From: Typha latifolia
Lineage: Eukaryota; Streptophyta; Magnoliopsida; Poales; Typhaceae
Direction of reading: 5' to 3'
DNA length: 64,000 nt
Assembly: GCA_019914945.1 (NCBI GenBank)
Contig: CM034110.1
Coordinates: forward strand, 8,077,808 to 8,141,807
Part shown: positions 13,001 through 25,359 of the stretch, one piece after another
Numbering within the stretch: the stretch's first letter is position 1
Layout of the letters: each line of letters begins with the position of its first letter
Notes under the pieces: generated by a model
Database searches by the model: none
Seen by the model: only the letters and a program-made list of their open reading frames with translations
What the model was told of the DNA's origin: nothing
Made by a program: the position numbers and the translations under genes

Positions 13001-14048
13001 ATGAGTAGAACCAAATTGATGGAGTGGAGGGATCCTCTCAAATGATATTAATTTCCTTCCTCTTTTGATCCTGGACTCCACTTCAATCCTAGGAGAGGAA
13101 AAAAAAACTCCCTTTAATGTTCCTGATTGGTTAGCTATTCATTTGATCTTGTATTCTATTCATTAAAAATTTGACAGGGTGTCAAAATTACATACATATT
13201 TTATAATATCATAATTTAGAAAATTATAAGAAGCATAGATTGTCCATTAAAACACGGTAAGGACTAAACAACTACTAATCTTTTATTTTAAGAAAAGTAA
13301 AGGCTTAAGTTTCACTTCAACTGATGCTGATAAGATTTTTAATTTAAGAACACTTATATTGTTATACAATATAAGTCATTTTAACCATTTGAACTCTAGC
13401 CTAAAGAAAAAAAAATAGAGATGAATGAATCACAAATTCCATGTAAATTAGTACCACTCTTTTTCCTGGATAGAAAGTTTATCCATGCATAAACCACACC
13501 CTATTACGTACAGAAACGTGGATAAAAGATTGATGCGCAAAAATCCTCAGATAAATTCCTGCCAAATGAGCTCTCTCGTACCAAACGGTAGCTCTGATGG
13601 TGGATGAAATGACAAGCCTATCTGTCTATTTTTGGCAACTTTCAGAGTCTTTTATTATAATCTGGCACCAAAATTACTTTTTGATTATATTATTATTACC
13701 CTCTTGTCCGAATACCTACCTATTTATTCACGAATAACATCCCTCTTATCCAATATCGGTGCTCTCTAATGCTAGAATAATGCCCAATCACCGATAAGGG
13801 ACGGGTGGGATAAGTTAAGATGAACACATGGATGTGCGATAAAGCAGCCCTACCTGCCGGTAGAATTGACAGCACTCCACCGCCCCTCTTATTATTCCGA
13901 GATCCTTCTTATTCTCTTCTCTCTACTCCACGATAAACTATTACTAATCCCCAATCCCCCTACTCCAATTCCAATTCGCCAAGTAATACTCCCACGACGA
14001 ATAATTTAGAGGTAGAATAGAGACGAGAGATAGGGGGTTTATTCGACG
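10039..14048. other. 4-kb intergenic region
   Basis: The left end holds the SEC61B 3' untranslated region and the right end (about 13,800-14,048) the CT-rich promoter and leader of the E2 gene. In between I see AT-rich sequence with scattered short open frames on both strands, none with a recognisable motif or plausible splice structure. A stretch at about 12,120-12,420 is less AT-rich and reads partly open in one frame, but it is broken by stops. Confidence 0.5.
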
Positions 14049-16320
14049 ATGGAGGTCCTAAACGTGGATAACGCCACCGCGCCTCCTCCATCTCCTGCCC
14101 CTCCTTTGAAGCAACCAAAGCCCCAGCCGAGTCCAGTCGATACCACCTCCGTCTCCCAGAGGTTTTCATTAAAACGCCTTCTTTTGAACCAAATTTGATC
14201 TTTTTGGGGGAGGGGATTTGATCTTTGTTTCATTTGATTGCAGGCTTCAGAAGGAATTGATGTCGCTCATGGTGCGTTTCTCGATTCTTGATTCCCTTCG
14301 GTCGCGTAGTTTTGTTTACTTCTGTTATACGTCGTGATCTGGGGTTGGAATTGTTGAATCTTGTACGAATTGATGGATAAATTGGTAAATGGAACCCTGG
14401 ATTTGGTAATTGTTGCTCTGTGAAATGTTTCCTTACTTTCGTGAGTGGTAAATGGTGAATCAGATCAAGTCCTCTATATAATATGCTATCATTTCTAGAT
14501 CTTAGTCATCTGGATTTCTGTAAACCTAGCAATCTTTTCCTGTAGATTGCATAAGGAAAAAAAAAACCTTTGGTCCTAGTTGGGCAGTCTATTATAGCCC
14601 TATCCGTAGGTTGAAGTGGGTTTGTCTGAATAGTCTTTGCGAACTCATTAGAACTGTTCGATGCCAGCATTAGGAAGTGGCTGGGTCTTAAAATTTGCGT
14701 AAAATTAGGCTGCTAGCCACAAGCATGTTCTTCAAGCTAATGGAGTCTTTTTTGTTATAATGTCCAGCTGGGTTGGGAGTGAAAATAAAAAATAAAAATA
14801 TTGAATATTGAAGTTGGCAGCCTGCAGAAGAAATAGGCTGGTTGAAAATGATGATGAAATATTCACATTCTACAAGCAGACTCTGAGTATATGTGATTGG
14901 TCCTATCAATTATGTTTGTCAGAAATGGTTTCCTCTTAATGTTTCCTTTCCGTTCATTGATTGACAAGCGGGCAACTTTGCACTTCCTTTGACTGCAAGT
15001 AATGCTTTTTGGTTAGAGCAAATTTCTTGGTCACAATGGACACAGATCTTCACTTCGTTTGCTGACATGTATATGATATTGTTTTCTAATTTCTTCTGAA
15101 GTGTGTATTTGTATTTGTGGTTTTCTCGGTTTTTCTTTATGTGGGTTTGAAATGAGCGAGGTTTCCTCTATTTCTTTTTCTGCATGATCATTCTCCTTTT
15201 CCTCAGATGAGTGGAGATGTTGGAGTATCGGCCTTTCCAGAAGGCGAAAACATTTTCTCTTGGATTGGTACTATCGAAGGAAGTAAAGGGACTGCATATG
15301 AAGGTTTGTCTTACAAGCTATCATTGCGCTTCCCTGTGGACTATCCATTTAAACCTCCTCAGGTTAAGTTTGAGACCCCATGTTTCCATCCAAATGTGGA
15401 TCAATGTGGCAATATTTGTTTAGACATCCTTCAGGTATTCAAATTGTTCTCATGATAAATGATAGTTTTTCCAGACCGGATATAGTCTATTCTACTCATC
15501 TTCTCTTTATGTTCTAGGACATGTGGTCTTCTGCCTATGATTGCAGAACTATCCTTCTGTCTATCCAGAGCTTACTGGGAGGTGAATTATTTTTCCATAT
15601 CTCTATGGAGTGTCTGTCTGTATTTACTTAGTTGGATACATTTGATACTGAATTCCATGTTATTTGACACAGAACCCAACAATGAGAGTCCTCTCAACAG
15701 CTATGCTGCGACACTATGGAACAACCAAGAAGGTCTGCTGATTTTCTACTTCTTTTTGTTGCTTTTCCTTTTAATCATAGAAAACCTTAGATCATTGGTC
15801 GGTGGCTGTGTGATCATGGACAATTTGCTTCCTTAGATACTACAACTCTATCATGCACTTGGTTTTTTTTTTTTTAAGTTGTTTCAGCTTGAGAAGCGAT
15901 CCAAGCTTCATAATTCGTAATTAGCTGCCGAAGTGGCTAATGTAGCCTCAAGGCCTTTAATAACTGATTTTGCTTTGCAAATTTGAGACCTGTAGATATT
16001 ATTAACAAGTGACTGCATTTGGGAAATCACACTGATGATGAGCTTGTTTGCTAGGTCTGTAGAGCACTTAGTTGCTTCCTCGGGAAATTCATCATTTATA
16101 TATCACGTTTGTTGTGATCAAAATGCAGCAACCATCATTTTTTTTCTTTATGAAAAATAGTATACTTTAAGTTAGAACTTTGTTATCACAGCCTTTAGGC
16201 CATTGCAACATCTCTATTCTATTTTACTCTATCCCATCATTTCATTTCTTTTGTCCTGCAGATTACAAGAAGATGGTTCACAAGCAATATATAGATGGCA
16301 GTCAAATATTAGATAGCTGA
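14049..16320 (+). CDS. UBC19-like: Ubiquitin-conjugating enzyme E2, UBE2C type (plant UBC19/UBC20)
   Basis: E2 enzyme that carries ubiquitin as a thioester; this subclass works with the anaphase-promoting complex in cell-cycle protein degradation (family knowledge). Exons: 14049-14161, 14244-14271, 15207-15434, 15518-15581, 15673-15732, 16262-16320, all GT-AG and in phase, giving 183 residues. The Pro-rich N-terminal extension (about 1-36) is typical of UBE2C. The UBC fold follows: FPEGENIFSWIGTIEG, YPFKPPQVKFET, HPN at 108-110, catalytic C118 in GNICLDILQ, then [22 protein letters not shown]. Exon 2 encodes only nine residues plus one shared codon. The C-terminus ends DYKKMVHKQY and a short divergent tail. 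The start is the first ATG of an otherwise clean leader. Confidence 0.93.
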
Positions 16321-19276
16321 AACAATAGGTTCCATCTTCTCAATCTGCTCCATAAACATTCCATTGATCAATATATAATGTGTTTGAAAGCTGGGTATAC
16401 ATTTCATCCTATGCCATTATGTACCACTATTTAAATGACTAGTTGTATGTAAATTTGAGAACTCCTTGTTTGTTGTAAGATAGTAGGACTGGAGGATTAT
16501 GTGGCAATCTCTTTGTATCCTTGAGAACTGATAGTTTATGACTCGAGGTCAATGAAAAGATAGGATAGACTTGTGAAGCTCTTTTCTTTGTTTTTATAAG
16601 AAACACTTTTCCTTTGTGAAGCTTGTCATACCCATTTGTCACATCCTGCAAGCTTGACTTCACTTGTGAAGCATTTGTTATGTTAGTTGAGAAATTCAAG
16701 TTGGTCTCTTGCAGCTTCACTGAGTTAATGCAACTTCTCTGCAATTATGATTATTGTTATTTAACTACAGGAGTATGAATTCATTATGCTTGGTCCGTTT
16801 TTCCCCGAGAAAAGATCAATTTTTAGCGGTTATGACAATGAAGCACGTAATTTCTTCTCAAGTCCCATTCTATAGTATCTAAATTGGTAGCTGGATATAA
16901 ATATACAGCTGCGAAGAAAGATATCAGCAAATATTTCTTTTCTTTTCTTTTTCTTTCAAGAAAAGATTGAGAATTAGACTGTAATTAAAATTCATCAAGA
17001 AGGATATATTGATTTATGGCATCATAGATACTAGGAAAAATGAGAACTTAGTAGTGTCCCACTAAATTTACCAATAGGGATTCAAACTTTGAAATTCTTA
17101 CAAACGATAGTTTCATTAACCAACTAGCGCACACAGTCCCCAAGATTTAAGAAGTACTTCCGTGAGCTGAAATGATCAAGCTTCATAATCCAATTGAGCT
17201 GCTAACCTGCTACAAAATTTATAAAGCATACACCTACCTTGTTCAGAAAAGAAATATTACAAGCAGATATCTGCTCTAACAAATATTCCATCATGTGAAA
17301 GGGATCAAATATGGGGGTCAGTCTTGGAGGAAATTAGAGTGAAGAAGCTTCCAACAATAGATTTCGAGCTGGCAGGAACCAACCAATTAGTGGCAATTCA
17401 CCTGGCTAACATAGATATAGATGAGAGAAACCAACCCATCCTCCACAAGCATGTATGGACTATGTTTCAGCTAGAGAGCAACTCTTGTTATGGAATCACG
17501 AAAGAGTACAAATTGATATTCTCAATATAAAAGGTAGTGTACTATCACATGGGCAGTATTAGGTTGCATGAAAACTAAATAAGAGATAGTGATAGCAAGC
17601 TTAGTACCTCATTGTTTATCACCAAATGACAGTTGAGCATTCACCATAATGCACTAGCCAACAATATTCATAATAGGATTGATCAATTTTGTTGGAAGAA
17701 TATATATTGTCCTCCATATAACACTTTCCGATATCAATATACCATTGTATCCATGATGTCCCTAATTCCTTCTTTCATGGAAGGAGAAGATTAAGAATCT
17801 ACATAAGCTGTAAGTAGCAGTGCAAGAAGTGTGGACAAGTCTTGCATAAGATGACAGTGACTCCAATAATGTGGAAATTTACACAGTAGAATAAAGAAGT
17901 CAAATAAACAAAGAAGGGGTCTAACGGTACTTCGGATATACTTGACCTATTGCTCAATACTCATGAAAGCAACTTCTATGGTAAAAGAGAGCCTTTTAGG
18001 CCATGGGCAAAATCTGCATTTAGTTTATGAAAAGTGACAGTTACTAATACGATGCAGATCAATAGTCATCCATTTAAAGCCAGAATCATGCATTGCATTT
18101 GGAATTTCTTTCCCCAAAGTTAGCAAACCTAATATCAAGCTATTCACTCTGGTTTAACATATATTTTACAGAGAAAAAACTAGTTGTGGATCTTTTAATA
18201 TTCAGATTTCGCAAAACTACCCAGGTAACATTTGATAATCACCAAAAGAACCTTCTTGAACTAGCTGCCTTTCTCCTGACAAGCATAATTAATCACCTTA
18301 AACCACAACCATGGATCTTGATCTAGCTTTTATCATCAAAACCCCTGTCAGATTTATTCATTCATTTTTCCTTTTCAAAAAGCTATGATGGAAAAAGCAC
18401 ACATCATCTCCATATGCTAGTGCTTCTGGAGATACAACTTGGTTTGGCTCAACTAAAATGAGCAGACCTGATCAGAACATTTGGTAGGTTAGGTTAAAAC
18501 TTCAGAAACTATTTCAGGCTTATGATGAGAATCTCAAACCAACCTCAAGCTATGTTGGATTGGATATTCATATGAATGAGCTTCTTGTAGATAGAAGTAT
18601 TTATGTTCTACGAATAGGTGGACATTACATTTTTAGGATTCCTAACAAGCTTAGGGAAATGGCATAGCAAATGGTGTATTAATTAAAATTGTAAATGTCC
18701 TTGCAGATTCATTCATCCCATTTGAATATTGTAGCATATATACAGTCATGTTTGATGTTCTTTTGGCTTTATTTTCAAATGTTCATTCATTCATTCATTC
18801 ATTCATTCATCGTACTCCATCAATCCCTAGCACGATATGCACTCTTCATCAGACATTCGACGAACTAACCTAACCTTGCTATAATAAATACAATAACTTA
18901 AAACTTATTGGAGAGCAAGGCAACATATTTCAAGGCATATCCACTCCCAAAATGAAAATAAGCTAACAGCTAGAGTAAGAATTTCCGCTGAATGCACATA
19001 AAATAAAATCCAAACTTCCATCAATTGGCGAAAACAATATTATTCCTAAAATGAGGTTTAATTTTCATTCATGATATGAACACGAGAAATATTATAAGGA
19101 GCACAACTCTCATAATCTACACAAACCACTCATTCATAACCAAGCAAACAGATCTTTGTACAACATGAGCGTAGGTAACCAGCATGACCAAATTTTAACC
19201 AACTTAAAATTTCTTGAGGCCTTTCAGATTGCAATCTTTTTGTCAAGAAACCAACACAATCCATTCACATCAACCA
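16321..19276. other. Intergenic, E2 3' flank and AT-rich DNA
   Basis: The first few hundred bases probably belong to the E2 3' untranslated region. The rest is AT-rich. A 51-codon stop-free run lies at about 18,505-18,660 (plus) and another open frame at 17,324-17,530 (plus, non-ATG start); neither has a recognisable domain. A CATT microsatellite lies at 18,783-18,810. I see no gene. Confidence 0.5.
18783..18810. repeat. CATT/ATTC tetranucleotide microsatellite
   Basis: Seven near-perfect copies of the tetranucleotide CATT in intergenic DNA. Confidence 0.85.
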
Positions 19277-20160
19277 TCATGATGAGAGGGGAATACCTGA
19301 CTCATCTGAGGAGGGCTGCAACGCGCTGATTTTGATATTATAATTCTTCCGTGCTGAGGAACCACTACTCCCGGAGCTCGAATTTGGATCATCTGACAAA
19401 TCTGAAGAGCAATCCTCATCGTAAGCGCTACCGACATGGATTCCGCACTTGCGGCAGAGCAACCTGGTCCTCCTCCTGAAGAGGCCCCACGAGTGCTTCG
19501 AGCTGAAGTAAGGCACGCAGCTCAATTCATCGCTCTGAGTGAATCGGCTCTCGTCGATTGCCACGAAGGAGACAACCCCCTTCCTGATTGCCTTGCCATA
19601 CTTCGAGCCAATGTTATCAGTATTCCTAAATGAAGAGCTCAGATTCAAATCGTAACCGCAATACCCACAGCTGCAAGAATCATATGAGAGAAGTTACTAA
19701 ATTGACCATGGATAAAGGAGTTAGTGAAAAAAAAAAGCAATTTGAAGACACTGCAACACTGTTTACCACAATTCATGAGAAAACCAGACAGATATACATA
19801 TATATCTAATGGATCCTTGGACAATTAGGGTTTTTCTTATCTTATTTATCACATGAAGAGATCCCAGTTGCTTTCCTTAACTGATTAATTCGGACCTCGC
19901 TTATCTGATTCACGAAATTGAAGAAAAAGGCACTGACCACGCTATGGAGATCAGTCAACGGATTGGAAGACTAGGGTTTTGGGCCTCTCGAACGAATCAA
20001 ATACGTAAAAGAAAACAGGGGTTTCATTTCTTAATCAAAAGAAGTCGAAAATGATGAGCAGAGAGAGAGAGAGAGATGACCTGTAAGTGACGTCCTTGAT
20101 AGACGAGACTCTCGCGAGAGACGTCGCTGCTCCGTTTCGGGAGCTCTCTTGGAGAAACAT
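19277..20160 (-). CDS. Uncharacterised protein, At4g08330 (chloroplastic)-like
   Basis: Conserved plant protein of unknown role; the Arabidopsis relative carries a predicted chloroplast label. Two exons on the minus strand: 20160-20081 and 19670-19277, joined through a split serine codon, giving 157 residues. Visible blocks: YSCGYCGYDLNLSSS with C28xxC31, NIGSKYGKAIRKG, FRRRTRLLCRKCG with C99xxC102, a serine-rich stretch, and NIKISALQPSSDESG near the end. The paired CxxC motifs suggest a zinc-ribbon-like fold (inference). The first 26 residues are rich in Ser, Arg and Ala, compatible with a transit peptide. An alternative donor at GTCAG|gtattc just before the stop could extend the C-terminus in another isoform. 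Confidence 0.8.
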
Positions 20161-20516
20161 CTGGAGTTCAAGAATCCAGAGATGAGAGAGCGAACTCGAG
20201 AAGAGGAGAAAGAGGGGAGAGAGAAAGGATTGGAATCGAGTAAGAGAAAGAAGAAAAAAAAGGCGATCTTGGCCACCGAGTGAGAGCCGCGTAGGAGTAC
20301 GGCTGGAGGTGGAAGAGATATTAATCTTTTATTAAAGCAACGGAAGTCTCAATGGGTGTCTCCTCGTATAATAATACAATAAAGGCAAATATATTTTAAT
20401 ACTAAGATAATTTTAATTTGATTCTTTATCTGAGATAGACTTCAAATTAAATTTGATTCCATATCTATAGGTTATCAAATTTTAGTTTAAATTAATTTTA
20501 AACTAATAAATATTAG

Positions 20517-20542
<26 letters not shown>
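20517..20542. repeat. TA dinucleotide microsatellite
   Basis: Thirteen uninterrupted AT copies in AT-rich intergenic DNA. Confidence 0.9.
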
Positions 20543-20548
<6 letters not shown>

Positions 20549-20819
20549 TTTAAAAATAATTGAAGAGATAGAATTTAATTAAATTTTCATAATTATCTTT
20601 TATTTCATAAATTATTAAAATAATATAATTGTAAAAAAAATAACATGCATATAATATATTTTATTTAATCAGTAATACTTTTAAATATTTTGATAAACAC
20701 TAATTACTCTTACCGCAGAGAAGAAGCGCCCGTTAATAAATATGGATGGCTCTCAGTCTCTCTACTCTGGTACTATGGTTAGTACGCTTAAAAAACTAAT
20801 TTTCTCATTAGGGAAACTT

Positions 20820-21256
20820 ATTGAAAAACACACTACATTTGTTTTTATTACTATGAACACCCTACTATATATATATATATATATTATTCTACCCTGTATT
20901 TTGCTTTAAATACCTCAAAATCAGCTTAAATAAATTTTACCCAGCTAATGAAATGTAGAATATTCCGCCAATTTTCAAAGTTAAAATAAAGTATTAAGAT
21001 ACTTTTTACTTGACTTTAAAAATCTAGTTTTCATTTATTTTTATTTTTAAGCTAAAATACTTATTCAAGATTATTCAATAGTATTAAGGTTATTATGCAT
21101 TTAAAGTTATTTTAACTCATCTATATTGTGACATATTGTTAAGAAAACTAACAACAGAGGGATTTTGAAGCATTTTAAGCAAAATATAAGAGTTAAATAA
21201 TAATATTTATATGATATGGTGTGTCGTAAGATAAATAAAATGTACGATGTATTTAA
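20820..21256. mobile_element. MITE-like inverted-repeat element
   Basis: The left arm (about 20,828-20,935: ACACTACATTT, then TATTTTGCTTTAAATACCTC) pairs with the reverse complement of the right arm (about 21,155-21,256: TCGTACATTTTATTT, then TATTTTGCTTAAAATGCTTC) with only scattered mismatches. The arms enclose about 200 bases of AT-rich loop. There is no coding capacity. Exact termini and target duplication are not resolved. Confidence 0.6.
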
Positions 21257-22152
21257 TAAAATTACATATTATTTACATGGGATAAGAATATAAGATCCAT
21301 TGCAGCTGATGGGTGGAGAAATAAAAATGTTATTCGAATCGAACGATCAATTCCTTTATTATTTTAGTCCACTTTATATCCCAGTTCAACGTCTCTTTGT
21401 GCTATTACTATTTTTTCGATGGACCCCGTTATTTTCCTCTCGATATTTTAGTTCAGGGGATCACTCGATATTTTAGTCCACTTTCCTTGTAGTCGAGATA
21501 TGAAATGTTTAATCCCAAGAAAAAAGATTTTAAAAAAAAAGTGGTGCGAGAGAGAACAAAATTTACGACATTGGAATAGAAGAAGAAAAGTTATCTAACA
21601 AAAACTTAGAAAACATTTCTTTAAAAATATAAAGCCTTTTAAGGGCTGCTTATTTATGTAGTCTTGAACTTAAGAGGAGAGATAAATAAACAAGTCCAGA
21701 GGCATATTAAAAATTCTCCAAAAAAAAAATCCAGATGAATATTAAAACCCAACTGCCAGATGTAATCTCAAAAAAAAAATTGAGATTTGCTTCCTTCAGT
21801 TAAATATCACACGGATGTATATGGCATGCTAGGAATTTTTCGTACAAAGTTGAGAAGAGTTACACCTTGATAACTTTCTCTTGAATGAGCTGGACTGACC
21901 TTTGTAATACTAATAGAATACATAAGGAGACACCCAGTTGACAGATATAAGGAGCTTCAACAACCAATAATAGAGGAATAACATTTCAGGAGCAGATTGT
22001 AAACATATGTCATGCACCATATATACTATGATAAGCCTTTTCATGTCAAGTAGTCTGGTAGAACTGTATGCCTTTAGTTGGGTTTTCACAACTGAATGCA
22101 AGTCATATACAGATAACAGAACATTGAAATTATTAGCTCTGACGTACAAGGT

Positions 22153-24262
22153 TTAATCATCAACCAAGAAAATCACCCCATCCTTCTTAAGGAAATCATG
22201 GGTAGTGTGGTCCACAACCTGATTAAAAAAAATCTCTCTGTCAGGGAAAGAAATAAAATTACACTTAAAACAAAATAGCAAGCAACCATAGAATATGCAT
22301 CTCAGAAGTTTACACAAACCGGAATTTGCTCTCTTCGGTAGTTGCTCCCAGAAAATCAGACATATCACCAAAAGTTACAACTAGGACACTTAACCAAACA
22401 CTAATAGTAGAAAGTTGTTTTTTAATGGAATGAGTTCTCTATTGTGAGAAACAAAAGAAAGGGGTCAATTTTGAAGAACTCAAAACATACTATGAACCTA
22501 GAGAACAGGGGTTAGTGGATGGCACCAATCTGACCTTGAACTGGCATAACTCAAAGTCAATAGGGGTCATCCTCATGTACCGTAAAAGGGACAACAGTAT
22601 ACAAGACCATAGGAATGGCCATCATGTACTATTATGAAAAAATAAATGTTAAGACAGACTATTGTTAATGGTGCTCCAAAAGAATTGACCCCTAAAGATT
22701 GATATTGGGGGTCCATTCAGAAAATGACTTGTCAATTGCATTCTATAGTGTAGGACAAGCCATATGTTTAAGCAAGAAGCTGGGTAGAACACCTTTTAAT
22801 AATGTCTCCATGTAATAAGTGTGAACATTTAGGTATTTCAGATGGACTTAAAAGGGAGATGATCTTCCAATAATTCAATCTACTTATTTGTTACAGTACG
22901 GCAGTGCCAAAGAACTCTACAAGATTTCTTTTATCTTACTATCGTGACAAAATATAGCACAGACAATTATTAAATCAATGTCTGATGTGACTCACCATTA
23001 AAGAATGCCAAATAAAGATTAAAGATAACAGTTCAAGAAGTTACATCCATTGCAATGTCAGTCAGGATAACTCTTGTAATTCTATAACAGGACCTAAGAA
23101 GACAAATTAGAGGGAGAATAGAAGCAGATACTTGATGGACAACCTTATGCGAGAAAAACATGGCAAGGAAAAATAGTATGTGCAATGAACTTTTCCCCCT
23201 TCTAACTCATTGATACTGCAGACCAACATAACAATCTTACAAAAGAACATACGAACATGACATATAATCACTTCAGGCATTCCAGAAATAGCACGACTAC
23301 AACCTCTAAAGAAAACATCAAGAAGGATGCAACTTACATTAGTGTTGCTTAGCTCTAGGTTATAGAAATCCACTGCCTTTGCCTTGAATAGTGGGCCTGC
23401 ATGCCATGTCCCAATGTTAAGCTTGAGAAATTTGGGGCCAGCAACTCGGAAAACATGAACGTCATCAGGGTGAGGCGGCAGATAACAGTGACCACAAGAC
23501 GATCGTGCAATTTTCTTTCCATCCTCATTATGAGTGTCCGCCCCATCCAATATGGAAGCCTTAGCAACTCCAAGATACCAGTCTTCCCCACCAATAGAAC
23601 CAAGGCATTGGGTTACACTTGCATGGTGAGTAATCTTTGAAAATTTGAGTTCTCGGTCTTTCAGATGCATAATATAGAACCTGTGAGGAGTAAGAGAAGT
23701 AATTACTATTTGTACATTACTCTAAGCTGTTCTTTATAGTACTCATCTCAAGTGCATGAAGCATTTTTAATTCTACATAGACACATGCTTATTCCTTAAT
23801 AATATATTTGGATGTCAGAGCTAAACTTTCTCCAATTGACACCAATTCAAATTAATATTACTTGTGAAAGATTTTAGCAATCTTAATGCCTTCTAATTGG
23901 AGCTGAAAGACATTCTATATATCCAACTATCACTTAACCCTTCTTGAGGATGATAAATTCGCAGTGCCCTTTTGGCTTTGCATCTCGAAGAGGGGAAAAC
24001 AAAGTTCAAATAATAAAACCTAATTCGTAGAAATAGTGCAAAATTTCAGCAAATTTAAGATTGAAGAAATAAATCAAAAACAGAGAAGGGATCATAGATC
24101 GAGAAAGAGATACCTCGGAGCACCGCGGCTGAGATCTAACTGCGCATCGCGGGGCCCGAATTCATCTCCGTCGGGGGAAGACGAGATCACCTGGCCGAAC
24201 TCGGCGAAGCTCTGAGGAGTCGCGTCGATAACCTTCAGCTTAACAATCTTAGGCGCCGCCAT
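22153..24262 (-). CDS. Ureidoglycolate hydrolase (ureidoglycolate lyase-fold family)
   Basis: Cupin-fold protein of the family annotated as ureidoglycolate hydrolase or lyase, linked to ureide and purine catabolism that recovers nitrogen from allantoate. The Arabidopsis relatives I recall are At2g35810 and At2g35820. Their activity is less certain than the name, because the enzyme shown to release glyoxylate in plants is the unrelated UAH. Exons on the minus strand: 24262-24114, 23680-23338 and 22218-22153, all in phase, giving 185 residues. Visible blocks: FAEFGQVISSSPDGDEFGP, QLDLSRGAPRFYIM, ITHHASVTQCLGSIGGEDWYLGVAK, FLKLNIGTWHAGPLF, and DHTTHDFLKKDGVIFLVDD at the C-terminus. The start is the ATG of MAAPKIVKL; an in-frame TTG upstream is not needed. 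Confidence 0.88.
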
Positions 24263-25359
24263 GGAGGAGGAATTCAACTAGAGATATGGGACGAGATCAA
24301 CGATTACAACTGTAGAGTGATGCTAGGAAAGAGATCGAAGAGGTTTTGAGATTTGAAACCTTCGGGTTTTGTAGAGAAGACGTGAAGCGGCAGAATTATA
24401 GGGGAGGATTTGGACGGAGAGCGAACACTTACGCGAGAATTGAGCGGTGAATGAGAATTTGGAGAGCGAATGGATAAGATTTACAGACGAGCGTAAGCGG
24501 AATACTCGATTGGAATCAGGGTTAAATAATAATAGACAAAAACAAATTCCTCTTATTCTATTGAAAAAGGATCTCATTATTTTAATGTATAGCTTTGGCT
24601 TTTTTTTTATTTGTTGAGAAAAATAGTAACTTTCGTTTCTTTCTCATATCAGATCGAATTGATCAGATACATATTAAACTCGGAGCAATTTAATAAAACA
24701 TATGGTAGCATTTGCTTTGGTAGAAGGGAAGGAATAATACATATTAAACCTTATTATATTTTACTTGGATTTTGAGCTACTATTTCGTATAATGAAGTAC
24801 CATTTCTCTTCTACACCGCAACAAAACCACAGAAGTATTACATAAGAGCAGTTACATCAAAAAGTTCTGAATGGAAATCCGAAAAAAAATGGCCATTTCC
24901 ATCCAAAAATTTTCAATAGCAGCCAACATTGTAAACCACATTCATCTAGAGATTAGAGAGCTTCCCTTGGCTCTACACAATAATCAAGCTGCGAACGATC
25001 CCCACAACAAGCACAATAAAAGCTATCAAGGAGCAGATGATAACTATAACAGAAACAAGAGAAAATATGAGCAGCAGGAAGCCGAATCAGTGAATGATCA
25101 ATAAGCTTCGGATTTAAATAACAGATGATCTCACATCACATCAACTGTCATCAGAACTCGCTGTACATGTAAATGCAAAATTTAGTGATATTTACATGCA
25201 TAACAAACATGAATGAATCAATTCTTTAAATACTGAAAATCACTGACAGACAACAATAGAGCAGTGACCCTTTCAGATGCTGAGAAATGTTTCCAATCAG
25301 TAAAACTTTACCATTATTAGACAGCTCGCCGACCTGCATTAGGTTGGTGCTGGTGATTA
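24263..25359. other. Intergenic between ureidoglycolate hydrolase and DYRK genes
   Basis: The left end is the promoter and leader of the ureidoglycolate hydrolase gene. The right part is probably the DYRK 3' untranslated region. A minus-strand stop-free run at about 24,975-25,090 reads as a long aliphatic segment (FLLLIFSLVSVIVIICSLIA and on), but no start codon or splice partner is evident. Confidence 0.45.

Larger units (their letters stand above)
20161..22152. other. AT-rich intergenic region with MITE-like element
   Basis: The right-hand neighbour ends here and the leftward At4g08330-like gene starts here. The sequence is very AT-rich and contains a TA microsatellite (20,517-20,542), an inverted-repeat element (about 20,820-21,256) and otherwise no open frame of note. 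About 21,900-22,152 is probably the 3' untranslated region of the ureidoglycolate hydrolase gene. Confidence 0.55.
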
